DNA of 64,000 nt from Sambucus nigra. Taxonomy: Eukaryota > Streptophyta > Magnoliopsida > Dipsacales > Adoxaceae. Location: the NCBI GenBank assembly GCA_949130495.1, contig CASBWL010000040.1, positions 3,772,674-3,836,673 of the forward strand. Reading direction: 5' to 3'. A program made the translations under genes and the position numbers. The notes beneath the pieces were generated by a model that saw nothing but the letters and a program-made list of their open reading frames with translations, was not told the DNA's origin and did not search any database. How positions within the stretch are numbered: position 1 is the first letter of the stretch; the number at the start of each line of letters is the position of its first letter. Of this stretch, positions 11,736 through 23,280 are shown piece after piece.

Positions 11736-12276
11736 TGTTGAATCAGTAATGCCTCATTCTACTTCAAGGTAACTAACCCCTTTCTAAGCACCAACACCTT
11801 AATAGTCAACTTTTTATTTTTATTTTGAATTTTCAAGGACTCATTGTAAAATTCACAATAAGCGGACTAGAGATCACCTTCATTGATATCTCCATCACTG
11901 AAATCATCAATATTTTCACTGTCTTGTGCATGGATAGACGTAGAGTCCATAGCGTCATGTAGAAGATTGTCATTATTGGAATGTGACTGACGTAAATAAT
12001 GCCAAATTGGACCAAGAAAAGACATTTCTCTCTCTATTCATAATTTTTCATCATTCAGGAATGACTCAAATAAGCCTACAAAGGGGTATTTAAAGGGGGA
12101 AGGTTACTTGGCCACAAAGCTAAGTGCCTAATTACAATTGTGCCCCTAAGGTCAAATAACCTTCCTACCTATAAATACAAAAGAAAAGGAAAAAATACAA
12201 TGAATGCTCAAAATAGAAGAAATACTAAAAAGAACTAAAAATGATACAATGACGATTACGTCCCTGATTCACATCA
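11736..12276 (-). repeat. Single LTR of the minus-strand gypsy element
   Basis: This LTR of about 541 bp begins, on the minus strand, TGATGTGAATCAGG and ends CTGATTCAACA, so its ends are nearly inverted copies of each other. A TATA-like TTTAAATACCCC lies on the minus strand near 12090. The start is fixed by the adjoining PPT. The other end is inferred from the CA terminus and the loss of pol similarity beyond it. Confidence 0.65.
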
Positions 12277-12417
12277 CTCTCCCCCTTGAAAGAGTTCATC
12301 CTTGAGCTGAGTGGGGAAGGCCGTCAATATCACCATCAAGGATCGTCACAAGAGCTGGCTAAGGGGGTATCTCTGGTGCCTCCTCACTGTAGTCAGGTTC
12401 CTAGAAGCTAAGAGAGC

Positions 12418-14560
12418 TCAGCGGAAAGGGAGAGAATAATCGGAGGTGCGATGACCCATCATCCCATAATTATAGCATTTAAAGGTGAATATATTAGCAG
12501 GAGAAGGAGGAGGAACCATGGTAGCAAGTGGAGCAGTGGTGAAAGGAGTCCCAGTAGGTGCAGAAGCCACTAGTGCTGTAGTAGGTGTGGAGCGGCTACG
12601 TGATGGAGGGGCTGTCTGGTGGAACGACTCCACCTTGGTCGCATACTCCACCACCTTAGAAAAGGAGGTAACCTCATGCAAAGAAAGATCGCGCTGGATG
12701 TAGCCCTGAAGACCATGAATGGGATGGTTAATGCGCTGATCCTCACTCTCGGCAAGGTGGACACGAGTACATAAAAGTTGAAATCGCTCGGTGTAGTCCA
12801 AAATGGTGGAGTCATGGGGAAGGGACTGAAATCGAAGAAATAAGTCATGCTCATGAGTGGTGGGAACGAAAGAGGACATCAATTGTGTATGGAGCTCGGA
12901 CCAAGACTGGATGGGGGAAAGACCCTCAATGGCATGACACTGATCCAAGTCATTCCACCACACCCTAGCGTAGCCCTGAATTTTTGTTGCTGCCAGGAGA
13001 ACACATCTATGACCCTTCAGTCGTTTATACTAAAAAATTCGCTCTATGGAGGCAAGCCAATCAACCACTACATCAGGCTGTAGATGAAGATAAAACATGG
13101 GAACATCCACTCTGATGTCACCCTACATAATTCACAAAAGTAACTGTAAGGTCAACTGAGTGATGGCATCACTACCCTGGAGAGCTAGGGTATCCTCATC
13201 AATATCATCATCGCTTAGCGGAGGCTCGATAAGTAAGGCGCGTCGTGGTTTCCGAGGCAGTGGATGAGGAGTATCAGGAGCGGGTGGGTGAACTGAGGCG
13301 GCCGAAGGAGTAGTGTGAGGTGGTAGTGTATCACAAGGTGGGGGAACCAATGGTTGGTGGTTGGGGCATTGATTCATTTGGTGTCATTTTTGGTCGCAAA
13401 CAAAGAAATATTGCTCAGAGATGGGGACATATGGGTTCACCATGGGGTTAAGGGAATTAAAGGGTGAAACATTCATGTGCCACTCGATAGGAGGGGTGGC
13501 TCAAACTCAGGAGCGGAGTGGGGATGGGGGGAAGTGGTGGCGGGGAGTGGATTGGGACGAGAATATGGGGTGGGGGAAAATAGGGAGAGGGTAATTGATG
13601 GTGTGTGGATATGTTTGGTTGTATAGGGGGAGGTATGGGGGTGGTGGTGAATTTTGGGGGGTGGAATTCTTAAGATTGTAGGTGGGCAAATTTTTTTTGG
13701 TTTGGGGTTAAAGATTAGGCTTTAGGTGTGGGTAGGGTTCATTAAAAATGGGGAATGACATTGAGGACTGAATTTGGGTTGATTTTGAACCTTTGGCATG
13801 CCGAATGTCACGGATCATCTCAGCGAGAGTCGCAGAGCGTGTTTCCATCATTAAATGTGGTCTTTGAGTACAAAGGGGGGAAAGAAGGTCCGGACCAAGT
13901 TCTTGTGACAGAGAAGGTGCATGTGGACTCTTATGGGCTGCCTCGGGTCTATTTTGAGGGATGATCATGCCGGACGGCTCAACGAGGTCAGTCAGTGATG
14001 GGATTAGCACCGTTTGGTCCGGAATCTGGGTTGCCCGACTTCAAAGGTTGTACCCGAAAGGTTGGGGAGGATTTATGGTGGATTTATGAAGCCCTAGGCA
14101 GTGGTGATAGGGTCAGGGGTGTCGGAGGCTATGCCGGCAGGTTTCGGGGGCAGGGGAGGGGCAATCGGGTTGTTAGGGTTTGTCGGGAGGTAGCGGGTGG
14201 AGGCGGTTTCGGGTAGGGTCGGGCCTAGAGCAGCAACAGGGGTGGTTGAGGGCATGGAGAGAGCTTTTGGGGTCCTCCTGAGTGGGTTTTTTGAGTTGTT
14301 TTGTTTTTTTTGGTAGGGGGTGGTGGTGTAGCGGTTGTTTGAGTGGTGACTGTTGTTGGAATGATTAAGGGATTAGGGTTTAATGAGTTAGGGTTTTGTT
14401 AGGTATTGGTGTAGAATGGGTTGATCTTGGAGAACTAGGGTTAGGGTTTTTAGATGTCACCATTGCGGTGTGAGGGCGGTCCGTGGTGGTTGCCTGCCGG
14501 AATTACGAGCATCCATTGCATCAACTCGGTCGGTCAATTGATTGAGGGCCTCAAGAACAT
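12418..14560 (-). pseudogene. Ty3/gypsy gag, decayed
   Basis: The best part (12963 to 12418) matches the retrotransposon gag core: WWNDLDQCHAIEG, SWSELHTQLMSSFVP, LDYTERFQLLC, then a Pro/Thr-rich linker. A nucleocapsid motif CYNYGMMGHRTSDYS follows, in which two of the three zinc-knuckle cysteines have become Tyr. Upstream on the minus strand lies Pro-rich coding-like sequence (13377 to 13132 and beyond). A coiled-coil start containing LEALNQLTDRVDAMDAR lies near 14500-14555. Stops and frameshifts separate the parts. Confidence 0.7.
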
Positions 14561-14561
14561 T

Positions 14562-14604
14562 AGTAGTTAGTTAGTAGTTAGTAGTAGAAGTTAGTAGTAG
14601 TAGT

Positions 14605-14691
<87 letters not shown>

Positions 14692-14712
14692 AAGTAGGTA
14701 GTAGTTAGTAGT
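14562..14712. repeat. TAG trinucleotide microsatellite at the insertion site
   Basis: This is about 150 bp of TAG/TAGT repeats, with an uninterrupted TAG run at roughly 14600-14690. The last five bases, GTAGT, are the 5' TSD of the element starting at 14713. The repeat resumes after 62791. Confidence 0.9.
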
Positions 14713-15666
14713 TCATATGCCCTAAATGTACCCCTCGGCTCAGAGACATCAACCTCGGCCATGGAGATGGCCGATGTTGGAAGGGCCTTAGATCAACAAC
14801 CAGCGGTCTCGTACCAACCAAAGTCGGCCATGGCCGACGTTACTAGCTACCTCGACAAGTGATGTCTTCGTAATCCACGAGGGAAGATTATTCATTAGGT
14901 CATCCAAATATGACAACCTCGGCTAGGTGCAGGCCGAGGTTACAAGGACAATCCCATCATCATAACCAGCCTCGGCTATGAATCAGTCGACGTTCCTGAT
15001 ACTTCACCATTACCTCGGCCAAGCCCGATGCTGCAAGCCCACCTGCCTTACCTCGGCTCTGCTGTTGAGCCAAGGTCACCATTGATCAAGAAGTTACCCT
15101 ACCACACCAACTTCGTCCTCTTCCATGCCGAGGTTGGGACCAATCAAAGATAGCCGAGGTCTTATGCGCATATGTGTGGATGGGAACACGTGTACACAAA
15201 TCAGTTATGACAAATTATTCCACTCACGTGGGGGGAATATTTCATCATCATTCTCTACATGTGACAGTGACTGATGTCTTCATCAGATTGGCTAGATCAA
15301 CATACACATGGTCATTGCATGCATAGGGGGTACATTACACCCCAGGTACTATATATACTTGTCTTCTCCTTCTTGGAAAGCGATATGAAATTAGCAACCC
15401 TGGCTGAAACTCTATCCAAATATGATGTAGAGAGAGAAAGCTTGAGACATTGTATATATGGCCATTAAAGCCCTCATAAAGTGATACAAATCATACACTT
15501 GCACAGTGGACGTAGGCCTGATTGGATGAACCACTTATATTCTTGTGTGAACTCTCTCCTCCTCACCTCCCTTTACTATATGTGTATTTACCCTTATGCT
15601 GCCATTGTTAAGATTGAATTGAGCTCACGAACACCTTGAAGGGTGGTGTTGTTTCTAGCGTCATCA
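14713..15666 (+). repeat. 5' LTR of the Retand-like element
   Basis: This 954-bp LTR begins TCATATGCCC (TGATATGCCC in the 3' copy, so the terminal G has mutated) and ends TCATCA. A TATA-like TATATATA lies at 15350-15357. About 14735-15150 holds some seven short hairpins built from CCTCGGC and GCCGAGG, for example CCTCGGCTAGGTGCAG followed by GCCGAGG. Confidence 0.88.
14735..15150. repeat. LTR hairpin array, CCTCGGC...GCCGAGG type
   Basis: About seven imperfect inverted repeats with 7-8-bp arms (ACCTCGGC and GCCGAGGT variants) and loops of about 5-12 bases lie upstream of the candidate TATA box. They recur in the 3' LTR at about 61865-62270. Related pairs also occur in the 5' internal region near 23350-23500. 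Confidence 0.7.
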
Positions 15667-16368
15667 TTTTGGCACCGTCTATGGGAACGAGAAGCTGTCT
15701 CTTCCTCTTTTTCTGCTTAACCTCACCGGAGACTCTGGTGGTGAGCCAGGCCTCACCCCTTGCCTGAAGCTGTTTCATCATTGAAGTAGGTCCTTTAAGG
15801 AATTAAGCTCATCTGCTACTCAATCTCTTTAGTGTTAACATATGGCACTGTAATTACCACCACCTCTTCCGTCACCTGGGGCGGGAGGACCTAGTTCCAG
15901 CTAGGCCCCGCCCCAGCCCGAAATGGCGGAGGTGGCTGCAGCCTTGAGGTCTTTGGCAGCCACACAACAAGCAAGGAAGGAGAAATTTGCACAACTCAAT
16001 CAAAACATTATGAGACAACCTGGGGTCTCACCGGAGAAGATTAATCCGGCGACGATTCAGCTCCATCCTGAAGCCAGAAAGGCACCACAAAAAGACCAAC
16101 CTACACCCTAGCGGAGGAGGGACGTTGCTGACCCTAGGCATTTATGCATGGAGAGGCAAGGACACCCTTGCCCTGAGGATAGGTATGCGGCATGGATGCG
16201 GGATATGTTCCAAAAGAGTGTTGGGTGTCGTATGAGGTTTCAAATAACACGGTGAATCCTCTTCAGCAGAGCCGAAGTTGTGGGGGAAGAAGAGGTGAAG
16301 AATCCCAACAACAAGGATCAGCTTTTGATCGATTGAGCAGAGGGTCGGCCTTTGAAAGGCTAGGCCCA
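15667..16368 (+). pseudogene. Retand-like leader and start of gag
   Basis: A leader is followed by a 62-codon frame from ATG 15923 (MAEVAAALRSLAATQQARKE), a helical N-terminal segment as in Tat gag. It stops at 16111. Coding-like sequence continues in other frames up to the insertion at 16369. It resumes at 23281. Confidence 0.55.
15670..15688 (+). other. Primer-binding site of the Retand-like element
   Basis: TGGCACCGTCTATGGGAAC begins three bases after the 5' LTR. It resembles the TGGCGCCGTCTGTGGGAAC-type PBS common in plant Tat elements, with two changes. Confidence 0.75.
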
Positions 16369-18604
16369 TGTAACACCCCGCCTAATTAAATACCGAGTGA
16401 TCAGTCCTTTATTAAATTAACATCAAGGTGAATGGTTGGTTCATTCTCATCATCACTGTCGTAAAATAATATTTCCAATGGGAACACCATAAATAATTAA
16501 GCTAAGTGTTAAAACCATTTAAAATCTCATTTTTTCTTTACTAAATACCAATAAAAAAAACTTTTTAATACCCAACAGTTAAGAATTACATAAATACTAA
16601 GGATGGAAATTTACACACAAGAATTAAACCATCTATATAATCCAAATCAAGTTTAAGAACCATAAATGAAATCATCCTGACAAGAGTTAACTCCCAAGGA
16701 GTACCGAATGCTGGACAGATTCTAAATCTCTGGCGAATCCAACTATAATAGGAAATCGAGCAACACATGCCCTAACTATGAAGATCTAAAGTAGGAACTG
16801 ATTCAATGACGAAGTCGTCTAAAGCAAGGGCTTGTAACTCCCACATAAGCTGTTGCACGTCCAATCCAAAGAACCTAAGCATGACACCCGGTGGCTGGGC
16901 ACCTGTAATACATACATATATAAACAAAGGAGAAAGAAATGACAGAAAACGAGTTAGAGCCCCAGTGTAAAATAGTTTAAAATAGTTTAGCAAGTATTTA
17001 AAATGCTTACCGATTAATATCACAACCATGTTAGTATGTGACACTCTCTTGAGAATCATCACCTCTCATATAGTGTGCACTCCTACCGTACCTCTAGGAC
17101 ATCCTAGTTATAGTTCCCATAATAACTAGATTATTCACATGTATCCATTCTTTATAGCCTAAATTATTCCCATGTATTAACCTTATAATACATATAATGA
17201 CGTTATAAACATATATATATACATCCATGTCGATTCAACACGAATAAGTCCCTTATTAATTCAATTCAAGTAAGTGCTTTCATAAATAACTATCATACAT
17301 TTCTACTTTAGCCGCATAGTAGATATCATCACATGTATATATATATTCACTATATTATATATACTATACTACACCCCGAGACACAACTGCGATGCTGCAT
17401 TACTCTGCTATCTTGTCCCAATACATCACGTCGGTGTATAGGGGACTATAGGTTCGGTAAAGATTCCTCCAACCACTAATATTAACACAAAAATTGGAGG
17501 CGAACATAGTTCTCATACCCACGGGTCACGCACATACCTACGTTCCCATAGTCAACACATTTATCAACTCATCGATAAGTCTTTCATAGTCCTATGTTCT
17601 CGGGCGACAAATCAAAAATCTCATGGATTCATTAGGATATGACTGCCCTCACGCGCAAACCTCCCATCGATAGCAAGTAAGATAGGTATGTCATACACAG
17701 ATACATAATATATGCACAATCACAAAATCAAGATTTTCTTCCCAAATATTATAATAAATTCATGGGTAATCCTCTACATATGATCAAGATTTTAGACTAC
17801 ATGGGTTCTCCCTACAACACATATATATTCTCTTCCAAAACATATAATTATTTAATTAAAACTTATGATTTTCATTCCTAGATTAACATGGAAGGTATAT
17901 TAACTTGTAATTTAGCAACATAGATACTTGCCTAGGATTCAAGGATATGATTTGTTGTTGAAAATTATATGGATGCGTTCCTCGTCATGCGATCTACGTT
18001 TTGGTGGTGGCGGCGGTGCAATCGGTTGAGTTGTAGGCCTTGGATTGTTTGAAGACTCTTCACCTTCTTCTCTAATGGTTGGCTTATGCTTTGTGTTTGT
18101 TAACCCCAAGAGATAACCCTAAATGGCTAATAAATACTAAGAAAATTCGTGGGTTTAATTACCCAAAAATACCAAATGTCTAAAATACCCTCCCGGGGTG
18201 TCAATTAGGCCTAAAAACCCCCCGAGACCCAAACTAAACCCCCGAGTACACTTTTCTGACTATATCGACCCTTCCGAACACTTTGGCGCACTCAAAATGA
18301 CTATACGGATGACTTATAATTTATTCACTTTAATAATAATAATTTAGTCCTGATACGACACAAGTGCATCCTGAATTAAATTTCCATAATTGCCATTTTA
18401 TTCACTCGTGACAATTTTAATAAAATCAATCTCATATATTACTTTACTCGTCTAGTAATATTCAACAAATTTCCAGTAATTACAAGCTCACATCACGCTA
18501 GTAAATATAAAAAAAATAATTTACGAATTAATATTAAATTATTATCTCAAATTAAATTTAATAAATCCCCAATTTTAAAAGACATAAAAATACGGGGTAT
18601 TACA
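16369..18604 (-). repeat. 3' LTR of the minus-strand LARD, shortened
   Basis: This 2236-bp LTR begins on the plus strand TGTAACACCCCG and ends GGGTATTACA. It is about 760 bp shorter than its partner. Most of the difference is a deletion near 17725, where the partner has extra sequence (about 21590-22370). Confidence 0.85.
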
Positions 18605-20275
18605 TAAATCGCTCGTAATAATAGAATTTCGTCCCGAAATTCGGAAAAATTAAGTGTAACTGGTAAGGACAACTCCGGGTATTAATCTCACATCTCATGT
18701 AATTTCCATCGTACCACCCATACAGTGCATTACCGAATACCCCCACTAATGTGATACTCCAAGTCTTACCATTTAGTTTAAATTATCTTGAGTTAAACTT
18801 TACCTAAGTCATCAAATAACTAAATCTGGAAGTCACAACTTCTACTTTCATTAACCTCAAGAGTACTTACTATGTCACAAATATGGAAAATACTACAATC
18901 TAACCATCTAGGGCGCCCATAAACCCAATATGTGTACATTCCATCATAAGGTCTAAACGAATGTGATTCCTTTGTAAGGTTACCCTTAATTAACTGACTA
19001 CTTAGTCTATAATCCGTATTTCTATCATTTCCACATTCTCATTTGGCGATTCCATTTGCCTCAAATCATGCTACAACTCATAACTCTCTAATTAATATTA
19101 ATATATACATATAATGGCAAAGGTTATAAACTCATATTCTAAAGACCTAACGTACTTCGACTCCCAACATTCTTTAGTTTCATGTGTGGGTGTCTCGCAG
19201 AGAGAAATCCAAACAAGGAACCCCCCCGATACACTACTACCTAAAATAGTTCGTCATCAAAACTCCTCAGGTCCTTAGTCTATTGTATATAACATCCCAA
19301 CAAGTTTTATCTATTTATGTAAAGTCTACTTATTCACTCTCGTAACAAAGACAATACGTTGGCTATAACGATCAATCTTAGTCTCATATACAACAAGTCA
19401 ATCCATGCCGATAATCACATCCTACCTGGATATGTCTATAACAAGTAAATCCCCAATAAAATTAAACTCATGTTATGATATATACAAACAAATAATAGGC
19501 ATTCCACTACCCATCGGTGAGTCTACATAAATAATAATGCCAATGGCCAAGTCTAGTAACCCTATGGTCCACACAATTCTAATAGCTACAAATGAATGTG
19601 ATGTCTTAATGACAATCATTATGCACCCCATAATTCCATAGATAGAAAATGTACCCTTATTCGTGGGCGGTGGTTGTTGACTCCCACGATTATAACTTTG
19701 CTCCGATGATTTAAGAAAAATTTTACCCCAAAATTTCAGTTCTTGTTAACCACACTCCACTATATGTCCAATCCTTTGAATATATTGCCTTCGTTTGGTA
19801 ACACACCCAATTCCCGCCTTTCTAAAACATCTACTGATGAATCTCCTCAATTGCCCATTTGACCCTCTCCCAAGCATACTACGTTGGGTGAGTCTAATTT
19901 GGCATCACCTTCGACTATAGCAACACTTAATATTTGTAGGTTTCGTCCTAACCGTCTTTACAATCCTGGCCTCTCATGCCATACTAGGGGTGACCTCTAC
20001 TACGGTCATCATCCTCGAACATACTTCATAACATCCTAAGTACAACCTCCGCTATCCGTCCAATGGCCCTTATCGGCCGTACTTCTTGTACGAACACGTC
20101 CGAACGCAAATAAGATTCACAAATATATACGTTATAGCAGGAGAACTGAATCTTACCGTAGAAATCAACAATCGTAAACATAGGGCTCGATATCAAACAA
20201 AGTAACGCTCAGTTGAAAGTATAGTAACTCGTACAAACCCTATAGGACATTAGACCCTGATGCTCTGATACCACC
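18605..20275 (-). other. Non-coding internal region of the minus-strand LARD
   Basis: This 1671-bp region has no recognisable retroelement protein in any frame. Read on the minus strand it opens with the PBS and a string resembling the start of the internal region of the 24506-39327 element (TATCAGAGCATCA..GTCT). It ends with the GAATTTCGGGACGAAATTC motif. I see no other feature. Confidence 0.75.
20262..20273 (-). other. Primer-binding site of the minus-strand LARD
   Basis: The minus strand reads TGGTATCAGAGC here, two bases from the LTR start at 20275/20276. It fixes the orientation of the element. Confidence 0.88.
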
Positions 20276-21087
20276 TATAACACTCCGCCTGATAAAATAT
20301 CGGGTGATCCGTCCTTTATTAAATTAACATCAACGTGAACGGTTAGTTCATTATCAGCATCACTGTCGTAAAATAATATTTCCAATTTGAACACCCTAAA
20401 TAATTAAGCTGAGTGTTAAAACCATTTAAAATCTCATTTTTCCTTTATTAAATACCAATAAAAAACTTTTTAATACCCAACAATTAAGAATTACATAAAT
20501 ACTAAGGATGGAAATTTACACACAAGAATTAAACCATCTATATAATCCAAACCAAGTTTAAGAACCATAAATGAAATCATCCTGACAAGAGTTAACTTCC
20601 ATGGAGTACCGAATGACGGAAATATTCTAAATCTCTGACAAATCCAACAGTAATAGTAAATCGGGTGACACATGCCCTAACTATGAAGATCTAAAGTAGG
20701 AACTAATCCAATGACGATGTCGTCGAAAGCAAGGGCCTGCAACTCCCACATAAGCTGCAGCACGTCCAATCCAAAGAACCTAATACATACATATATATAC
20801 AAGAGAGAAATAAATGACAGCAAACGGGTTAGATCCCACGTGTAAAATAGTTTAAAATAGTTTAGCAAGTATTTAAAATGCTTACCGGTTAATATCACAA
20901 CCATGTTAGTATGCGACACTCTCTTGAGAATCATCACCTCTCATCTAGTGTGCACTCTTACCGTACCTATAGGACATCCTAGTTATAGTTCCCACGCTAA
21001 GTAGATTATTCACAAGTATCCATTCTTTATAGCCCAAATTATTCCCATGTATTAACCTTATAATACATATAATGATGTTATAAACAT

Positions 21088-21206
21088 ATATATATACATG
21101 TGATGATATCTACTATGTGGCTAAAGTAGAAATGTAAGATAGTTATGTATGACATGTTACATTTCTACTTTAGCCACATTGTAGATATCATCACATGTAT
21201 ATATAT
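21088..21206. repeat. Near-perfect hairpin, 50-bp arms
   Basis: The left arm 21088-21137 and right arm 21157-21206 are inverted copies with one mismatch, separated by 19 bases. The right arm is ordinary LTR sequence, present in the partner LTR near 17295-17350. The left arm is an inverted duplication that replaces about 70 bp of the partner's sequence. This looks like a template-switch event, not a separate mobile element. Confidence 0.9.
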
Positions 21207-22040
21207 TCACTATATTATATATACTATATTGCACCCTGAGACACAGCTGCGGTGCTGCATTACTCTTCTATCTTGTCCCAATACATCACGTCGTTATATA
21301 GGGGACTATAGGTTCGGTAAAGATTCCTCGAACCACAAATATCAACACAAAAAATTGGAGGTGAACATAGTTCTCATACCCACGGGTCACGCACATACCT
21401 ATGTTCCTATAGTCAGTGGACTTATCAACTAACCGATAATTCTTTCATAGTCCTATGTTCTCGAGCGACAAATAAAAAATCCCATGGATTCATCAGGATA
21501 TGACTGCCCTCACGCGCAAACATCCCGTCGATAGCAAGTAAGCTAGGTATGTCATACACAGATACATAATATATGCATGATCACAAAGTCATACATATAA
21601 ATATTCATATGTTCCAAATTAGGTTCGCCCATGACCCATAATTATTATTATCCATTCTCAACACAAATTTTACTCAATTATTTCTCATAACAGATTCGCC
21701 TCTTTTATTCTCATTTATTATTTACTTCGTTCTTACTTCTCATCTCTCGAAGTATTCTTTCTCACTAAGTATAAATTTCAGTAGGTATACCCTCACTTAC
21801 CTTCTAGTCTAAATCTTTCACGAGTCCCAATCTTTTAGTAATCGTACGCACATTTCCCAAAGTATAAATAACTCCCCGTTAACCCAAATTTTCATCTCAT
21901 TTTCATTTCACTCATTGAAGTCTACTTAGACCCTATTAGTCCTCTTCATAACCCATTATACTCTATCAATGATGATCAAGGGTTCCTACGCATTTTAATC
22001 GGACTAAAAAAAAGGGGAAAATATGCAGTTTTCTAGGAGG

Positions 22041-22113
22041 GGTCGATTGATCGAGTAAAGGGTGTCGATTGATCGATCATCGATCGATGTTCTTGACTCG
22101 ATCGATCAATCAA
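22041..22113. repeat. LTR palindrome array, TCGATCGA type
   Basis: About 70 bp are packed with GATCGATC, TCGATTGATCGA and ATCGATCGAT. It lies inside the segment deleted from the partner LTR. It sits in the LTR body like the arrays of the other families, with a different core. Confidence 0.8.
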
Positions 22114-23280
22114 GAGTTCTTGCCCAGTTTTCTGCAATATTCAACCAACGGGTTCAACCATTTTAACCCCTCCAAACCTCTATAATTTCATCCCAAACTC
22201 CCATCAAAGTAATCCAAGTGTATAAGCAATGTACATAAACAAGTTCTAACGTAACGACATCAATAAATCCTCAACGAATCAATCAAAAAGGGGTTTAATC
22301 TCAAATCTCTTTATAAAACCAAATTTTGCATGAATAATCACCACCCTCTAATTTAATAAAGATTTTATTCCTAAATGTTATAATAAATTCATGGGTAATC
22401 CTCTACATTTGATCAAGATTTTAGACTACATGGGTTCTCCCTACAACACATATAAATTCTCTTCCAAAACATATAATTATTTAATTAAAACTGATGATTT
22501 TCATTCCTAGATTAACGTGGAAGGTATATTAACTTGGAATTTAGCAACATAGATACTTGCCTCGGATTCAAGGATATTATTTGTTGATGAAAATTATATG
22601 GATGCTTTCCTCATCATGCGATCTACGTTTTGGTGGTGGTGGCGGTGCAATCGGGTGAGTTCTAGGTCTTGGATTGCTTGAAGACTCTTCACCTTCTTCT
22701 CAAATCTCTTCACCTTCTTCTCTAATCACTTCACCTTCTTCTCTAATGGCTGGATTATGCTTTGTCTTTGTTAACCCCAAGAGACAACTCTAAATGGCTA
22801 ATAAATACTAAGAAAATTCGTGGGTTTAATTACCTAAAAATACCAAATGTCTAAAATTACCCTCCCAGGGTGTCAATTAGGCCTGAAAACACCTCGAGAC
22901 CCAAACTAAACCCCCGAGTACACTTTTCTGTCTATCTTGACGCTTACGAACACTTTGCCGCACTCAAAATGACTATACGGATGACTTATAATTTATTCAC
23001 TTTAATAGTAATAAGTTAGTCCTGACACGACACATGTGCATCCCGAATGAAATTTCCGTAATTGCCATTTTATTCACTAGTGACAATTTTAATAAAATCA
23101 ATCTCATATATTACTTTACTCATCCAGTAATATTCAACAAATTTCCAGTAATTACTAACTCATGTCACGCTAGTAAATATAAAAAAATAATTTCCGGATT
23201 AATATTAAATTAATACCTCAAATTAAATTTAATAAATCACCAATTTTAAAAGCCATAAAAATACGGGGTGTTACAGCCCA

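Larger units (their letters stand above)
11736..14560 (-). mobile_element. Truncated minus-strand Ty3/gypsy element
   Basis: Read on the minus strand, a decayed gag (14560 to 12418) is followed after about 140 bp by the last codons of pol (LKDELFQGGE then stop, about 12280-12310). A PPT-like AAGGGGGAGAG and one LTR (12276 down to 11736) follow. Protease, RT, RNase H and integrase are missing, so a deletion joined gag to the pol tail. The other LTR was not found; the expected place is occupied by the TAG microsatellite and the Retand-like insertion. Confidence 0.75.
16369..23275 (-). mobile_element. Tekay/Del-like LARD, minus strand
   Basis: The LTRs are at 16369-18604 and 20276-23275, with perfect TSDs GCCCA (16364-16368 and 23276-23280). 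On the minus strand the PBS TGGTATCAGAGC lies at 20273-20262 beside the 5' LTR (20276-23275). The internal region (18605-20275, 1671 bp) has no coding frame, which defines a large retrotransposon derivative. Near the 3' LTR the minus strand carries GAATTTCGGGACGAAATTC, a motif found just before the PPT in Tekay chromoviruses. The purine-rich PPT itself is not recognisable. Confidence 0.85.
20276..23275 (-). repeat. 5' LTR of the minus-strand LARD, full length
   Basis: This 3000-bp LTR reads TATAACACTCCGCC at its plus-strand left end (the usual TG mutated to TA) and GGGGTGTTACA at its right end. It contains an unusual 50-bp-arm hairpin at 21088-21206 and a GATCGATC palindrome cluster at 22041-22113. 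Confidence 0.85.

Noticed and set aside
21088..21206. MITE or microRNA gene
   Set aside because: No TSD flanks the hairpin, and one arm is ordinary LTR sequence also found in the partner LTR, so an inverted duplication explains it better. A microRNA would need small-RNA evidence.
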